A stretch of DNA of 64,000 bases from Cognatishimia sp. WU-CL00825. Lineage in GTDB: Bacteria; Pseudomonadota; Alphaproteobacteria; Rhodobacterales; Rhodobacteraceae. Both the position numbers and the translations under genes were made by a program. How positions within the stretch are numbered: position 1 is the stretch's first letter; every line of letters begins with the position of its first letter. The notes below the pieces were generated by a model. That model did not search any database and was not told where the DNA came from. It worked only from the letters and a program-made list of their open reading frames with translations. Where the stretch lies: assembly GCF_040364665.1 (NCBI RefSeq), contig NZ_BAABWX010000003.1, positions 124,001 through 188,000 of the forward strand, written 5' to 3'. Positions 1 to 9,089 of the stretch are shown one piece after another.

Positions 1-1344
1 TTGAACAACTTTGCGCGGCTCTGCTACAGGAATTTTCGGTGCAGCCGGCGCAGGTGTCTGGGGCATCACACGCTGCAACGGCACAACGGTCGCCGTTTCA
101 GGCTCTTCGATTGCCTCAACATAAGGGGCGGCTTGCCCAAAGTCTTCGGGCGTCGGCACCTGTGTTTGTGGCTGTGCAGTCAAAGGCGGCTCTGCGGGAA
201 TGGGCACAGCTGCGGGTGCCGTCAATGGCGGTTCCGCGGGCAGTTCACCTTCGCTTTGTGTCTGCAGAACAAGCGGTTGTGGTCCACGTCCCAACCCTTT
301 GGTAACAGGCGCGATATCTGGTGCGTAGACTGGCTTATTGCTGCGCACCCGGCTTTTGATGACATCCGCAATTTTGGCTTTGATACGATCATCGCCTGGC
401 ATATCACGGACATCGGCAACGCTATCCTGAACAATCAATTCCGGCTCTGGCATCGGCTCTGCGCGCTTTATAAGATTTGGAACGCGGGCCAAAAGGCTCG
501 ATTTGGGGGCCTCTTCCAACACTGGATCGGGCTCTGCATATGCATTTGAATACTGATCTTCGGTCTGCGCATGACGAATGCGCTTCGGGCTAGACGTAGG
601 TTCGGCATGGGCTGCCTCAGCTGCGGCGGCTTCTTGGGCCAGCAGGCGACGTTCGTTTCGTCTTGCTTGCATTGTTTGCGCTGCGCTGACGGCCCCAGTG
701 GCACCACGCCCAAGTAGCGTCATTAACGACGCATAGCTCATGATGACCCCGACCAATAGAAAACGGCCAATAAAATTCAATTCTGGGCGTGTGAACCCCA
801 TGACAAACAGGATCAGAGCAAGAGTACCCAGGCCGAGTACCAAAGAGATGATTTTTAACCCTATCAGCGCACTGATCGGAAGAATGTTCAGAGTTACTCC
901 AACAAACGTATCGCCAAAAAATCCACCTAGTCCTTGAATGCCGGTCCAACCCTCAGGCGGTACTAATGTAGAGGCATATGCAGCTCCCAAAAACCATGCG
1001 ATGGGTGAAAAGATAGCACGCCAGACTAAAGTTTCTCCGCGATGGAAGGCAAAGCGCAATCCCCAAGCAATGGCTACAGGAACAATTGCCCAACTTCCGA
1101 AACCCCAAACCAAAATTAACATTGCTGAGATCGTTGCTCCAGTCCGCCCAAACCAATTCTGAACCGGCGCATCTGTAGCCAAAATCCAATTTGGATCGTC
1201 AGGAGTGTAGGTTGCGAGCATCATTGCGACCAATGCACCAACCAACAAAAGGGCAATGCCAATCAGCTCTTTGCCGCGCTTTTCAATCGCTGCCTGCATG
1301 TTGCTGTCCAGAAGCGGATCGCGACCGCGTGCCTGATATGCCAT
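1..1344 (-). CDS. ftsK: DNA translocase FtsK, N-terminal part (cut by window edge)
   Basis: FtsK anchors at the division septum and pumps chromosome ends apart. Only the first 448 codons are here and the frame runs off the left edge without a stop. Seen: start MAYQARGRDPLLDSNMQAAI, four to five hydrophobic segments between about residues 25 and 210, then a long Pro/Glu/Ala-rich linker. This membrane domain plus low-complexity linker is the standard FtsK N-terminus; the RecA-like motor and gamma domain must lie to the left of the window. The ATG at 1344 is 13 bp after the stop of the upstream aminotransferase gene, so the two are probably co-transcribed. Identity rests on architecture and the roseobacter-like N-terminus, because the Walker motifs are not visible. 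Confidence 0.85.
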   Translation of the reverse strand, partial: MAYQARGRDPLLDSNMQAAIEKRGKELIGIALLLVGALVAMMLATYTPDDPNWILATDAPVQNWFGRTGATISAMLILVWGFGSWAIVPVAIAWGLRFAFHRGETLVWRAIFSPIAWFLGAAYASTLVPPEGWTGIQGLGGFFGDTFVGVTLNILPISALIGLKIISLVLGLGTLALILFVMGFTRPELNFIGRFLLVGVIMSYASLMTLLGRGATGAVSAAQTMQARRNERRLLAQEAAAAEAAHAEPTSSPKRIRHAQTEDQYSNAYAEPDPVLEEAPKSSLLARVPNLIKRAEPMPEPELIVQDSVADVRDMPGDDRIKAKIADVIKSRVRSNKPVYAPDIAPVTKGLGRGPQPLVLQTQSEGELPAEPPLTAPAAVPIPAEPPLTAQPQTQVPTPEDFGQAAPYVEAIEEPETATVVPLQRVMPQTPAPAAPKIPVAEPRKVVQ

Positions 1345-1357
1345 CTCTTACCTCGAC

Positions 1358-2536
1358 TTATTCGTACAGACAGGCGCGAATGGTTTTCAGCGCCGCCTCA
1401 ACGTTGTTTTTTGGGGCCACCAAAGCGACCCGGATATATGCTTTGCCGGGATTGTCCCCGTTGCTGTCTTTGCTGAGATATGCGCCTGGAAGCACCCGCA
1501 CACCTGTTTCTTTCCAAAGTTTCAGCGCAGCCGTTTCGCCATCATCGACCGGCAACCACAAAAAGAAACCTGCAACTGGGCTGGTATAGCCGGGGATGTC
1601 AGCAAAAATCTTATCCGCGATCTCAAACTTTTCGGCATAGAGCCGGCGGTTCTCTTTGACGTGCGCTTCATCTGCCCAGACTTTTTCTGCCGCCCGCTGC
1701 AGGGGCAAAGGCAAAGGCGCGCCAGCATAGGCACGCAGTTGTTTGATACGCTTTAGACACTCTGGCCCACCGGCAACAAACCCCGACCGTAATCCGGGTA
1801 GATTGCTGCGCTTGCTAAGCGAGTGAAAAATCAAAACGCGTTCGGGATCTGCGCCCATTTCTGTGGCCACAGCCAACGTTCCGTCAGGCGCTGAACCCCG
1901 ATAGATTTCGGAATAGCACTCATCAGCGAAAATTTTGAAATCGTATTGCTCTGCCAACGCAATCAATTTGGTCAGATAAGCCTTGTTGGCCACAGCGCCC
2001 TGTGGATTGGATGGCGAGCAAATATAGGCAATCGCCACACGTTTCAGCACCTCTTCGGGCAGCGACGCATAGTCTGGCAAAAACCCAGTCTCTGCCGTCG
2101 CGGCGCAAAAGTACGGTTCGGCCCCCACAGAAATCGACGCCACCATGTAGACTTGATAGAATGGATTGGGCAGCAAGATCAGCGGTGGTTCGCCATTCTT
2201 TGTCTCAGGACACAGCGCCATCGCGGCGTTATACAGCCCTTCGCGCGTTCCATTGAGCGCCATAACCTGTGTTGCAGGATCGAGTGCGACATCAAAACGG
2301 CGCTTGACCCAATCCGCAATCGCTTGTTGTAATTCTGGCGTACCGTCGTTTGGCGGATAGCGATTAAACCCTGCGACATTGTCAGCAATAATCTGAGAGA
2401 CCCAATCGGGGAAAGTGTGCTTTGGTTCGCCGATTGTCATGTGTACGACATCACCGCCGGGCTCATGAGAGTCCAGAAGGCTCCGCAAGCGCGGAAACGC
2501 ATAAGCCGGAAGGTTCGAAAACCGCTCGGGGAACAT
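1358..2536 (-). CDS. Class I/II PLP aminotransferase (DapC-like)
   Basis: A 392-residue fold-type I aminotransferase. The PLP-binding lysine is K242 in SLSKRSNLPGLRSGF, preceded by FADECYSEIY with the cofactor-contacting Asp/Tyr. The pattern SKRSNxPGxRxG is typical of the N-succinyldiaminopimelate aminotransferase (DapC) and AatC-like group, so a role in lysine/peptidoglycan-precursor synthesis is a reasonable inference, but substrate cannot be read from sequence. Start ATG has GAGG about 10 nt upstream. It leads a minus-strand unit with ftsK directly behind it. The promoter region carries a perfect DnaA-box 9-mer (2576-2584). Confidence 0.85.
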   Translation of the reverse strand: MFPERFSNLPAYAFPRLRSLLDSHEPGGDVVHMTIGEPKHTFPDWVSQIIADNVAGFNRYPPNDGTPELQQAIADWVKRRFDVALDPATQVMALNGTREGLYNAAMALCPETKNGEPPLILLPNPFYQVYMVASISVGAEPYFCAATAETGFLPDYASLPEEVLKRVAIAYICSPSNPQGAVANKAYLTKLIALAEQYDFKIFADECYSEIYRGSAPDGTLAVATEMGADPERVLIFHSLSKRSNLPGLRSGFVAGGPECLKRIKQLRAYAGAPLPLPLQRAAEKVWADEAHVKENRRLYAEKFEIADKIFADIPGYTSPVAGFFLWLPVDDGETAALKLWKETGVRVLPGAYLSKDSNGDNPGKAYIRVALVAPKNNVEAALKTIRACLYE

Positions 2537-2575
2537 ATAGTACTGCCTCAGTTGTCGGGATCATTTTGCCCCGTT

Positions 2576-2584
2576 TGTGGATAA
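2576..2584 (-). promoter_or_regulatory. DnaA-box-like 9-mer upstream of aminotransferase-ftsK
   Basis: On the minus strand this reads TTATCCACA, a perfect consensus DnaA box. It lies about 40 nt upstream of the aminotransferase start, in the promoter region of the unit that contains ftsK. One such 9-mer every 100 kb or so is expected by chance, so function is only suggested by position. Confidence 0.35.
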
Positions 2585-2658
2585 CCTAGCCAAGCAAAGC
2601 CATTTCGTCCAGAAAAACCCGGAGATTCCCTAAGGTTGTGGCATTTGCGCCAAGCTCT

Positions 2659-3987
2659 TTACACCAAGGCTCGCTCTGCCGCATGAGCCAACCGCAGCAA
2701 GCGTTGTTCGCCAAATGGCGTGCCCATCATCATAACACCACAGCTTGGAATACCTGTGGGCAAGCTGATGGCACATAGGCCAAGCAAATTACCGATGCGC
2801 GTATTGCGCAAGGCCAGCAAGTTTTCCGTCAGATAATAGTCGTGATCATTTTCCAAACGTTTCAAGTTGGGCGGCAAGATTGGCGCGGTAGGGCACAGAA
2901 CCGCGTCAAACCGCGCTACTTGGGCGTGCCAGCGTTTGCGTAAATCTTCCAATTCTGCCCAAGCGGAAACATAATCGGGGCCGGAAAACCCGCTTCCTGA
3001 TCTAAACCGCGCCAGTATTTCGCGGAACATCAAATCGGGGTTTGCTTCGATCACATCACGCCACAAACCATAGGCCTCGGCTGTAAACAACGGCGCACTT
3101 AGCGATAGTGCCCGTGCAACCTCGGGGGATTGAAAGCGCTCAATTTCTGCCCCCGCGTCTTTGAAACGCTCAATCGCAGTGTCAAATCCCTTAAGCGGTG
3201 CCTCACGCACGTCATCAAATGCGGCGGTTTCCAATATGGCGAACCGTTTGCCCTTAAGAGTGCTGCCTGCCAGATCGACCGCTAATTTACCTTCAAGGAT
3301 ACCCAAGGAAAGCGCTGCATCTTCGACAGTGCGACAAATCGGGCCAACGGTGTCAAATTTTTTGCAGAGAGGCACAACACCGTCGTCAGGCAAAAGCCCC
3401 CATGTGGTTTTTAGACCAACCAGATCGTTCCAGGCGGCCGGAATACGCACCGAGCCACCGGTGTCTGACCCAATCCCAATCGCTGCCAAACCAAACGCAA
3501 CTGACGTCGCCGTACCAGAGGAAGACCCCCCAGGAACAGCATTCAAATCGTTGATGCAGGGTGGCGTTTCGGTGACGGGATTATAGCCAAGTCCCGAGAA
3601 GGCCAATTCAGACATATGGGTTTTGCCCAAACAAACCAAACCCAGTTGAGAAGCGGTTTTCAACACCGTAGCATCGCGGTCGGGGGTTCGACCTTTGAGC
3701 AGCGCAGAACCCGCTTGAGTCGGGGTATGTGCGGAATCAAACAGATCTTTCCAGCTTATGGGTACCCCATCCAATGCCGAAAGCCGCGCACCCGCACGGG
3801 CGCGCTCTGCTGCGGCTTCTGCCTCGGCCAACGCTCGATCTCGCGTGACCTCTACATATATTCTAGCCCCATGATCATGACTATCGATTGCCCCAAGGAA
3901 AGCCTGCGTCAACGCAACCGGATCAATTGCGCCTTCGCCAATGCTACGACCCAGTTTTGCCGCGCTCATCTTTAGCCAATCAAACAT
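2659..3987 (-). CDS. Amidase signature family hydrolase (GatA-like)
   Basis: A 442-residue amidase-signature enzyme that should hydrolyse amide bonds through a Ser-cisSer-Lys triad. The triad is visible: K80 in SWKDLFD, the serine-rich turn GGSSSG at about 153-158, and the nucleophile S179 in GSDTGGSVRIPA. Length fits stand-alone amidases. It resembles GatA, but no gatB or gatC lies nearby, so a free amidase acting on a small amide is more likely than the tRNA amidotransferase subunit. Start ATG has GGAGAG 5-10 nt upstream. Divergent from the UbiH-type gene. Confidence 0.85.
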   Translation of the reverse strand: MFDWLKMSAAKLGRSIGEGAIDPVALTQAFLGAIDSHDHGARIYVEVTRDRALAEAEAAAERARAGARLSALDGVPISWKDLFDSAHTPTQAGSALLKGRTPDRDATVLKTASQLGLVCLGKTHMSELAFSGLGYNPVTETPPCINDLNAVPGGSSSGTATSVAFGLAAIGIGSDTGGSVRIPAAWNDLVGLKTTWGLLPDDGVVPLCKKFDTVGPICRTVEDAALSLGILEGKLAVDLAGSTLKGKRFAILETAAFDDVREAPLKGFDTAIERFKDAGAEIERFQSPEVARALSLSAPLFTAEAYGLWRDVIEANPDLMFREILARFRSGSGFSGPDYVSAWAELEDLRKRWHAQVARFDAVLCPTAPILPPNLKRLENDHDYYLTENLLALRNTRIGNLLGLCAISLPTGIPSCGVMMMGTPFGEQRLLRLAHAAERALV

Positions 3988-4071
3988 GGTCGCTCTCCAA
4001 AATGCAATTTGTGAACGTTAGCGTCCATGCAACGCATGGACAATCCCGAAGCCAAAAGCATAGTAAGACCT

Positions 4072-5286
4072 ATGAATTATGACAGCGATATCTTAATTGC
4101 CGGCGGTGGTTTAAACGGCCCCGCTCTTGCGCTTGGACTGGCCCAAGCAGGTTTTTCGGTCACCATGATCGACGCAAGACCGATTCGCGCCAGGGCTGAC
4201 AGCAATTTTGATGGGCGGGGATATGCCCTGGCCCTCGCGTCAAAGCGCCTTTTGGACGCAATTGGGGTTTGGTCTGCGGTCAGTCAGGACGCACAGCCCA
4301 TGCTGCACGTTAAGGTCAGCGATGGGCGCGCAGGAGAAGGGCCTTCTCCCTTCTTTTTGCACTTTGATCAGGCCGAGCTTGAAGAAGGCCCGATGGGCTA
4401 CATGCTTGAAGATCGCTATCTATATCGTGCTTTCTTGGATGCGGTTCAGAACGAAGATCGAATTTCGGTGATTTCCGAAGACAGTGTTGTCGCCCAAAAG
4501 ATTTCAGACCAGGGTGTCGAAGTCGGCCTGGCATCTGGTAAAACACTTTATGCAAAGTTGCTGGTTGGCTGTGATGGTCGACAAAGTGGCGTGGCGAAAC
4601 GAGCTGGCATTAAACGGACTGGCTGGGCCTATGGGCAGACCGCTTTGGTTTGTGCCATCGATCACGAAAAACCGCACGATGGGGTCGCCCATCAATTCTT
4701 TATGCCGCCTGGGCCCTTGGCAATTTTGCCGCTTTCCGGCAATCGCAGCTCAATTGTCTGGAGTGAAACTGATAAAAACGCCAAGGCGATTCAGGCTTTA
4801 AGTGACGCGGATTACCTTGATGTCTTGCGGCCTAGGTTTGGCGATTTTCTCGGGGGGATTTCTCTGGCAGGCGCCCGTTTTTCCTATCCCTTAACTCTGT
4901 CCGTCGCCAATCGCTTTGTCGCCGAGCGGCTTGCCCTGGTCGGCGATGCTGCACATGGAATGCATCCCATCGCAGGCCAGGGGTTAAACGCTGGTCTGCG
5001 TGATGTAGGGGCTTTGGTTCAGGTACTCAGCGAGGCCAAATCACGGGGCGAAGACATCGCAGGACCGCTGGTTTTAGACCGCTATGAGCAATGGCGTAGG
5101 TTTGACACCGCCACGCTTGTTGCCGCGACAGACCTGACTAATAAACTGTTTTCCAACGATAACCCATTGTTGCGACTTGGGCGTGACATCGGAATGGGTG
5201 TGGTCAATGCCATGCCCGGACTACGGCGCAGGTTTATCAGAGAAGCCGCGGGGCTAACCGGCGAACTGCCCAAATTGATGCGCTGA
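4072..5286 (+). CDS. UbiH/UbiF-family FAD-dependent hydroxylase
   Basis: A 404-residue flavoprotein monooxygenase of the ubiquinone-ring hydroxylase group. Domains in order: N-terminal dinucleotide fold with GGGLNGPALALGLAQAG and an acidic end of strand 2 (MIDARP); the DG motif GCDGRQSGVAKRAG; and the GD motif LVGDAAHGMHPIAGQGLNAG. The in-frame starts at 4027 and 4036 would add residues ahead of the conserved MNYDSDILIAGGG, so 4072 is preferred although its Shine-Dalgarno is weak. Probable role: hydroxylation in coenzyme Q synthesis; which ring position cannot be told. Confidence 0.85.
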   Translation: MNYDSDILIAGGGLNGPALALGLAQAGFSVTMIDARPIRARADSNFDGRGYALALASKRLLDAIGVWSAVSQDAQPMLHVKVSDGRAGEGPSPFFLHFDQAELEEGPMGYMLEDRYLYRAFLDAVQNEDRISVISEDSVVAQKISDQGVEVGLASGKTLYAKLLVGCDGRQSGVAKRAGIKRTGWAYGQTALVCAIDHEKPHDGVAHQFFMPPGPLAILPLSGNRSSIVWSETDKNAKAIQALSDADYLDVLRPRFGDFLGGISLAGARFSYPLTLSVANRFVAERLALVGDAAHGMHPIAGQGLNAGLRDVGALVQVLSEAKSRGEDIAGPLVLDRYEQWRRFDTATLVAATDLTNKLFSNDNPLLRLGRDIGMGVVNAMPGLRRRFIREAAGLTGELPKLMR

Positions 5287-5290
5287 TGCC

Positions 5291-5473
5291 TTAGGACAAA
5301 TCGCGTGCCTCGTCGATCAACATGATCGGGATGCCGTTGCGAATTGGAAAAGCCAGATTGGCACCTTTAGAAACAAGCTCTTGCTGTTTGGCGTCGTATT
5401 CTAACAGCCCCTGGCACTGTGGACAAATCAAAGTGTCTAACATGCGGCGGTCAAATTTTGGTTTCTCGGTCAT
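5291..5473 (-). CDS. Trm112-like small zinc-ribbon protein (UPF0434/YcaR type)
   Basis: A 60-residue protein with LICPQCQG near the N-terminus (C17 and C20) and the conserved [11 protein letters not shown], which is characteristic of the Trm112/YcaR family. Eukaryotic Trm112 activates methyltransferases; the bacterial role is not settled. Its start overlaps the stop of the LON-domain gene by 4 bp (ATGA), implying translational coupling. Confidence 0.85.
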   Translation of the reverse strand: MTEKPKFDRRMLDTLICPQCQGLLEYDAKQQELVSKGANLAFPIRNGIPIMLIDEARDLS

Positions 5474-6111
5474 TGCATCCGGTCCTCGACGTTTCCGCCT
5501 CTTACGCTGTATTCCATCAAAGTCACCAGGGTTTCACGACGCTCTTGCAACGAGGAAGCCTCTAGCAAGGCTTGTTTATCTTCCGGTGGCAAATCCAGCA
5601 ACATCGATAGCGAATTTATAAGCAATTCGTTGTCAGCTTCTTGCAGATTGTCCCAATCTGTCGAAAGGGATTGCGCCTCAAAATACCGCTGTAATAGCGT
5701 CAGAAAACCTTCCCTCTGAAACTGGTCATCGTGTTCCGCAGGCCCCAAATCGCGTGCAAAATCACCCCAATCAGCGCGGCAACGGCGATAGGGCTGGAAG
5801 CCAGAAACTTCTTTGACAACGCGAAAACGAGAAACCCCCGTCAAGGTGACCATGTATCTGCCGTCTTCAGTTTCTGTGAAATGAGTCACACGCCCTGCGC
5901 AGCCAACACCGTGTAAAACACTGTCATCGGCTTGATTTGGAACTGGCTGCACCATTGCAATTTGCCGGCTCGGCCCTTTCAGAACATCATCTAACATCGC
6001 CAGATAGCGTGGTTCGAAAATATGCAGAGGTAACCGAGCACGTGGCAACAGCAGCGCGCCCGGCAATGGAAAGACAGGCAAAACATCAGGCAGATCAGCA
6101 GATTTGAACAT
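5470..6111 (-). CDS. LON peptidase substrate-binding-domain protein
   Basis: A 213-residue protein consisting of a Lon N-terminal (LAN) domain without the AAA or protease domains. Seen: [20 protein letters not shown] followed by [13 protein letters not shown], then [20 protein letters not shown], all hallmark segments. Such stand-alone proteins are common in alphaproteobacteria; the function is unknown, possibly substrate recognition. It sits in a minus-strand run trx > LON > Trm112-like, 27 bp after the thioredoxin stop. Confidence 0.85.
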   Translation of the reverse strand: MFKSADLPDVLPVFPLPGALLLPRARLPLHIFEPRYLAMLDDVLKGPSRQIAMVQPVPNQADDSVLHGVGCAGRVTHFTETEDGRYMVTLTGVSRFRVVKEVSGFQPYRRCRADWGDFARDLGPAEHDDQFQREGFLTLLQRYFEAQSLSTDWDNLQEADNELLINSLSMLLDLPPEDKQALLEASSLQERRETLVTLMEYSVRGGNVEDRMQ

Positions 6112-6138
6112 GCTGAAAATTCTAGCGCGAATTTCGAA

Positions 6139-7056
6139 TTAGGCAAATATCATCGAGCTAAGTCTACGACGCCCATTCAAAACCACCGGATCTTCTGCCT
6201 TGAGCGCATCAAAAATGGTGAACAACTGCGCCTTGGCTGCAGCGTCATTCCACTCACGATCGCGGCGGAACAATTCTAGCAATTCCTCAATGGCCGCCTC
6301 GGCGTTACCATCGGCATGCAGGGCCTGCGCATAGTCAAAACGCGCTTGGTGATCATCGGCATTTTCCGCGACCGCGTTGCGCAATTCCGTTAGCGGTCCT
6401 GCATTTGCAGCCTGACGCGCCAACTCAATCTGGGCGCGCACCGCCTCCAATTCAACAGCATCAGAAATTTCAGCGGGCAAGCCGTTCAGTATTGCTTCTG
6501 CTTCATCCACCTCATCCAATGCGATATGGGACGCTGCGAGACCCGCAAAAGCAATCGCGCTGTTGGGGTCTTCTTCCAAAATCGCCGCAAAGGTTTGCGC
6601 CGCATCTGCGGCTTCACCGTTGTCCAACATCTCTTGGGCGGCTTCTAGCGCGTCGTTCAGACCGCCATCCACTTCACCGCCTCCTTGCTCGACGACCTTG
6701 GCGACAAAAGCGTCAATTTCGCTTGCTGGTACGGCGCCCTGAAATCCATCTATCGGTTGGCCTTGGTAAAACGCATAAACCGTTGGGATCGACTGAACGC
6801 GCATCTGGCCTGCAATCGCCTGATTTTCATCCACGTTGACCTTGGCCATGGTGACAGCACCCTTGGCCTTTGTGACAGCCGCTTCAAGCGCTGGACCAAG
6901 CGTCTTACACGGACCACACCAAGGGGCCCAGAAATCGACGATAACCGGAACCTTCATCGAGGCTTCGACCACATCCTGAATAAATGTGGCTTCCGTTACG
7001 TCCTTGATAAGGTCTGCGGCGGCGGGGGCGGCGTTGCCCTGTCCAAATTCAAGCAT
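6139..7056 (-). CDS. cnoX: CnoX-like thioredoxin with C-terminal TPR region
   Basis: A 305-residue two-part protein: a thioredoxin domain (about residues 20-125) with an intact WCGPC active site (C47, C50) and a SIPT cis-proline loop, then an Ala/Glu-rich helical TPR-like region (about 140-300). This is the CnoX/YbbN architecture: a holdase that protects chlorine-oxidised proteins and works with GroEL/DnaK. E. coli CnoX lacks thiol reductase activity, whereas Caulobacter CnoX keeps WCGPC and is redox-active; this protein belongs with the latter by its motif. Start at 7056 is taken from the MLEFGQG N-terminus. Confidence 0.85.
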   Translation of the reverse strand: MLEFGQGNAAPAAADLIKDVTEATFIQDVVEASMKVPVIVDFWAPWCGPCKTLGPALEAAVTKAKGAVTMAKVNVDENQAIAGQMRVQSIPTVYAFYQGQPIDGFQGAVPASEIDAFVAKVVEQGGGEVDGGLNDALEAAQEMLDNGEAADAAQTFAAILEEDPNSAIAFAGLAASHIALDEVDEAEAILNGLPAEISDAVELEAVRAQIELARQAANAGPLTELRNAVAENADDHQARFDYAQALHADGNAEAAIEELLELFRRDREWNDAAAKAQLFTIFDALKAEDPVVLNGRRRLSSMIFA

Positions 7057-7202
7057 GTCTGGCTTCCCGAAAAATTACGATTTGTGCTCTATATGGACTG
7101 CCAATCCTGCTATGCCAAGGTCAGTCGGCAAATGGATTTTCGCAGTGCAGAAGATGACCCGCGCCTAGCGCCCGCACATTGCCCAATCTTAACCGGCGTT
7201 CT

Positions 7203-7991
7203 TTATAGATCAAATTGCGCAAAAATGGGTGCGTGGTCGCTGGGCTTTTCCCATCCGCGCACGTGACGCAGCACGCGACTGCTGTGGCCTGCATTAGAGA
7301 TGTCGGCCGTGGCCCATACGTGATCCAAACGGCGCCCCTTGTCAGCGGCATCCCAATCTTTGGCACGATAGCTCCACCAACTGTAAAGCTTGCCCTCAGG
7401 GATGTCTTGTCGGGTCACATCAACCCACTGACCCGACGCTTGGGTCTCGGCTAGGTGGTCAATCTCGACCGGGGTGTGACTGACAATCTTCAAAAGTTTC
7501 TTGTGATCCCATACATCATCTTCGCGCGGCGCAATATTCAGGTCGCCAACCAGAATAGATTTTTCTGGTTTCTGAGCATAAAAATAGTCCCGCATTTCAG
7601 TAAGGTAGTCCAGCTTTTGCCCAAATTTCTCGTTCTTTTCACGGTCCGGTATATCGCCGCCAGCAGGCACATAAAAATTGTGAATTGTGACGCCGTTTTC
7701 CAGCTTACCTGCAATATGACGCGCGTGGCCCAGATCTGCAAAATCTTCGCTTGCGGCTTCGACCATTGGGATCTTGGAAAAAATTGCAACGCCGTTGTAA
7801 CCCTTTTGCCCGCGCGCCACCATGTGGTGATAGCCTAGGGCTTTGAAACCCTCGAGAGGGATCTTGTCGACGGGGCTTTTGCATTCTTGCAGGCACAGAA
7901 CATCGGGCGCTTCATCTTGCATCAACTTCAATACAATCGGCTCGCGCAGCCGCACAGAGTTGATGTTCCAAGTGGCAATCGTAAAAGACAT
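7203..7991 (-). CDS. xthA: Exodeoxyribonuclease III
   Basis: A 262-residue AP endonuclease/3'-5' exonuclease for base-excision repair. Motifs of the EEP nuclease fold are present: ATWNINSVRLR, LCLQECK (metal-binding Glu), VGDLNIAP, RLDHVWAT and SDHAPIFAQFDL. The ATG at 7991 is chosen because TTGGAGCG lies just upstream as a Shine-Dalgarno; the in-frame TTG at 8003 would place the start inside that ribosome site. It stands alone, 146 bp upstream of the cnoX start. Confidence 0.93.
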   Translation of the reverse strand: MSFTIATWNINSVRLREPIVLKLMQDEAPDVLCLQECKSPVDKIPLEGFKALGYHHMVARGQKGYNGVAIFSKIPMVEAASEDFADLGHARHIAGKLENGVTIHNFYVPAGGDIPDREKNEKFGQKLDYLTEMRDYFYAQKPEKSILVGDLNIAPREDDVWDHKKLLKIVSHTPVEIDHLAETQASGQWVDVTRQDIPEGKLYSWWSYRAKDWDAADKGRRLDHVWATADISNAGHSSRVLRHVRGWEKPSDHAPIFAQFDL

Positions 7992-8067
7992 GTCGCGCTC
8001 CAAAGTTCATGGTTTGTGCCAACCTAACCAAGGAACCAAAGCTGCGCCACAAGAAACCACAGTGCAT

Positions 8068-8095
8068 AAAAAAAGGTCCGGACAATGTCCGGACC
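8068..8095 (-). terminator. Rho-independent terminator
   Basis: Perfect 9-bp stem GGTCCGGAC / GTCCGGACC (8075-8083 with 8087-8095) and a 3-nt loop. On the minus strand it is followed by seven Ts. It lies 148 nt beyond the response-regulator stop and 77 nt before the xthA start, so it ends either the regulator transcript or a separate short RNA. Confidence 0.85.
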
Positions 8096-8243
8096 AGTCC
8101 AACAGGGAGGTACATATCGTCACCCGGATATGCGCGGGAACTCATTATCTGATAACTCAAACTCTCACGGCACCACATGCAAGGTCAATGTTACTAAATT
8201 ATTTCATCCCGGCCTGTTGCCGGGAGAACTCATCTTTTGGTTG

Positions 8244-8930
8244 TCAGCCAACCAACCGATACCCACCGGACTCGGTTACAAGCAGGCGTGCATTGCTGGG
8301 ATCAGGCTCAATCTTTTGGCGTAGACGATAGATATGGGTTTCGAGCGTATGGGTGGTTACGCCCGCGTTATAGCCCCAAACCTCGTGTAACAGAACATCC
8401 CGTGCGACCACACCGTCGGTGCTGCGATACAAGAACTTCAAAATATTTGTTTCTTTTTCGGTCAGACGGATTTTCCGTTCGTCCTCGGTCAGCAACAGCT
8501 TCATAGCTGGTTTGAACGTATATGGTCCAAGGGTGAAAACCGCATCTTCGCTTTGCTCATGCTGACGCAATTGCGCCCGGATACGCGCCAAAAGAACGGG
8601 AAATTTGAAGGGCTTAGACACGTAATCATTCGCCCCAGCGTCCAGACCCAATATAGTATCTGCATCAGTGTCATGACCAGTCAGCATCAGGATTGGGCTT
8701 TTGACACCCTGCTTGCGCATCAAACGGCAAAGCTCGCGACCATCGGTGTCGGGCAGACCCACATCCAAAATCACCAGATCATACAGACCTTCTTTGGCGC
8801 GGGCCATTGCTTCGGAACCGTTGCCTGCCTCAAAGACATCGAAGTCTTCGGTCATCACCAACTGTTCAGACAGAGCTTCGCGTAGGTCATCGTCGTCATC
8901 AACCAATAAGATTTTTTTGAGCTGTCCCAT
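8244..8930 (-). CDS. OmpR-family response regulator
   Basis: A 228-residue two-domain regulator. Receiver domain: acidic pocket VDDDDD, phosphoacceptor D56 in DLVILDVGLPD, conserved T in MLTGHD and K in VSKPFKF. C-terminal winged helix with LTEKETNILKFLYRS and THTLETHIYRLRQKIEPD, ending GGYRLVG. ATG 8930 is preferred over the GTG at 8954 because GGAGACC sits 5-11 nt upstream. No histidine kinase is adjacent, so it is an orphan here. An essential envelope regulator such as CenR of Rhodobacterales is a candidate identity, but I cannot confirm it. A tandem direct repeat in its upstream region (9013-9033) could be an autoregulatory site. Confidence 0.88.
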   Translation of the reverse strand: MGQLKKILLVDDDDDLREALSEQLVMTEDFDVFEAGNGSEAMARAKEGLYDLVILDVGLPDTDGRELCRLMRKQGVKSPILMLTGHDTDADTILGLDAGANDYVSKPFKFPVLLARIRAQLRQHEQSEDAVFTLGPYTFKPAMKLLLTEDERKIRLTEKETNILKFLYRSTDGVVARDVLLHEVWGYNAGVTTHTLETHIYRLRQKIEPDPSNARLLVTESGGYRLVG

Positions 8931-9012
8931 CTGGGTCTCCGTTTTCTGTTTCACAAGACTTGCGCGTGCTGAGCCACAATCTCAAGGTATGCTGCAATAA
9001 TTTCACGCCGTC

Positions 9013-9033
9013 GTGTAAATGCGTGTGTAAATG
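9013..9033. repeat. Tandem direct repeat GTGTAAATG, 12-nt period
   Basis: GTGTAAATG occurs at 9013-9021 and again at 9025-9033, between the divergent response-regulator and ribA genes. OmpR/PhoB-type regulators bind head-to-tail half-sites spaced about one helical turn, so this could be the operator of the adjacent regulator. That is inference. Confidence 0.4.
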
Positions 9034-9089
9034 TTTCACATTGCGACAAAAGCCGCTACATCTGACACGCTGCAGTGTATGAGGACCGC

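Noticed and set aside
8931..9089. FMN riboswitch upstream of ribA
   Set aside because: None of the conserved FMN-aptamer blocks is present in this 159-bp gap.
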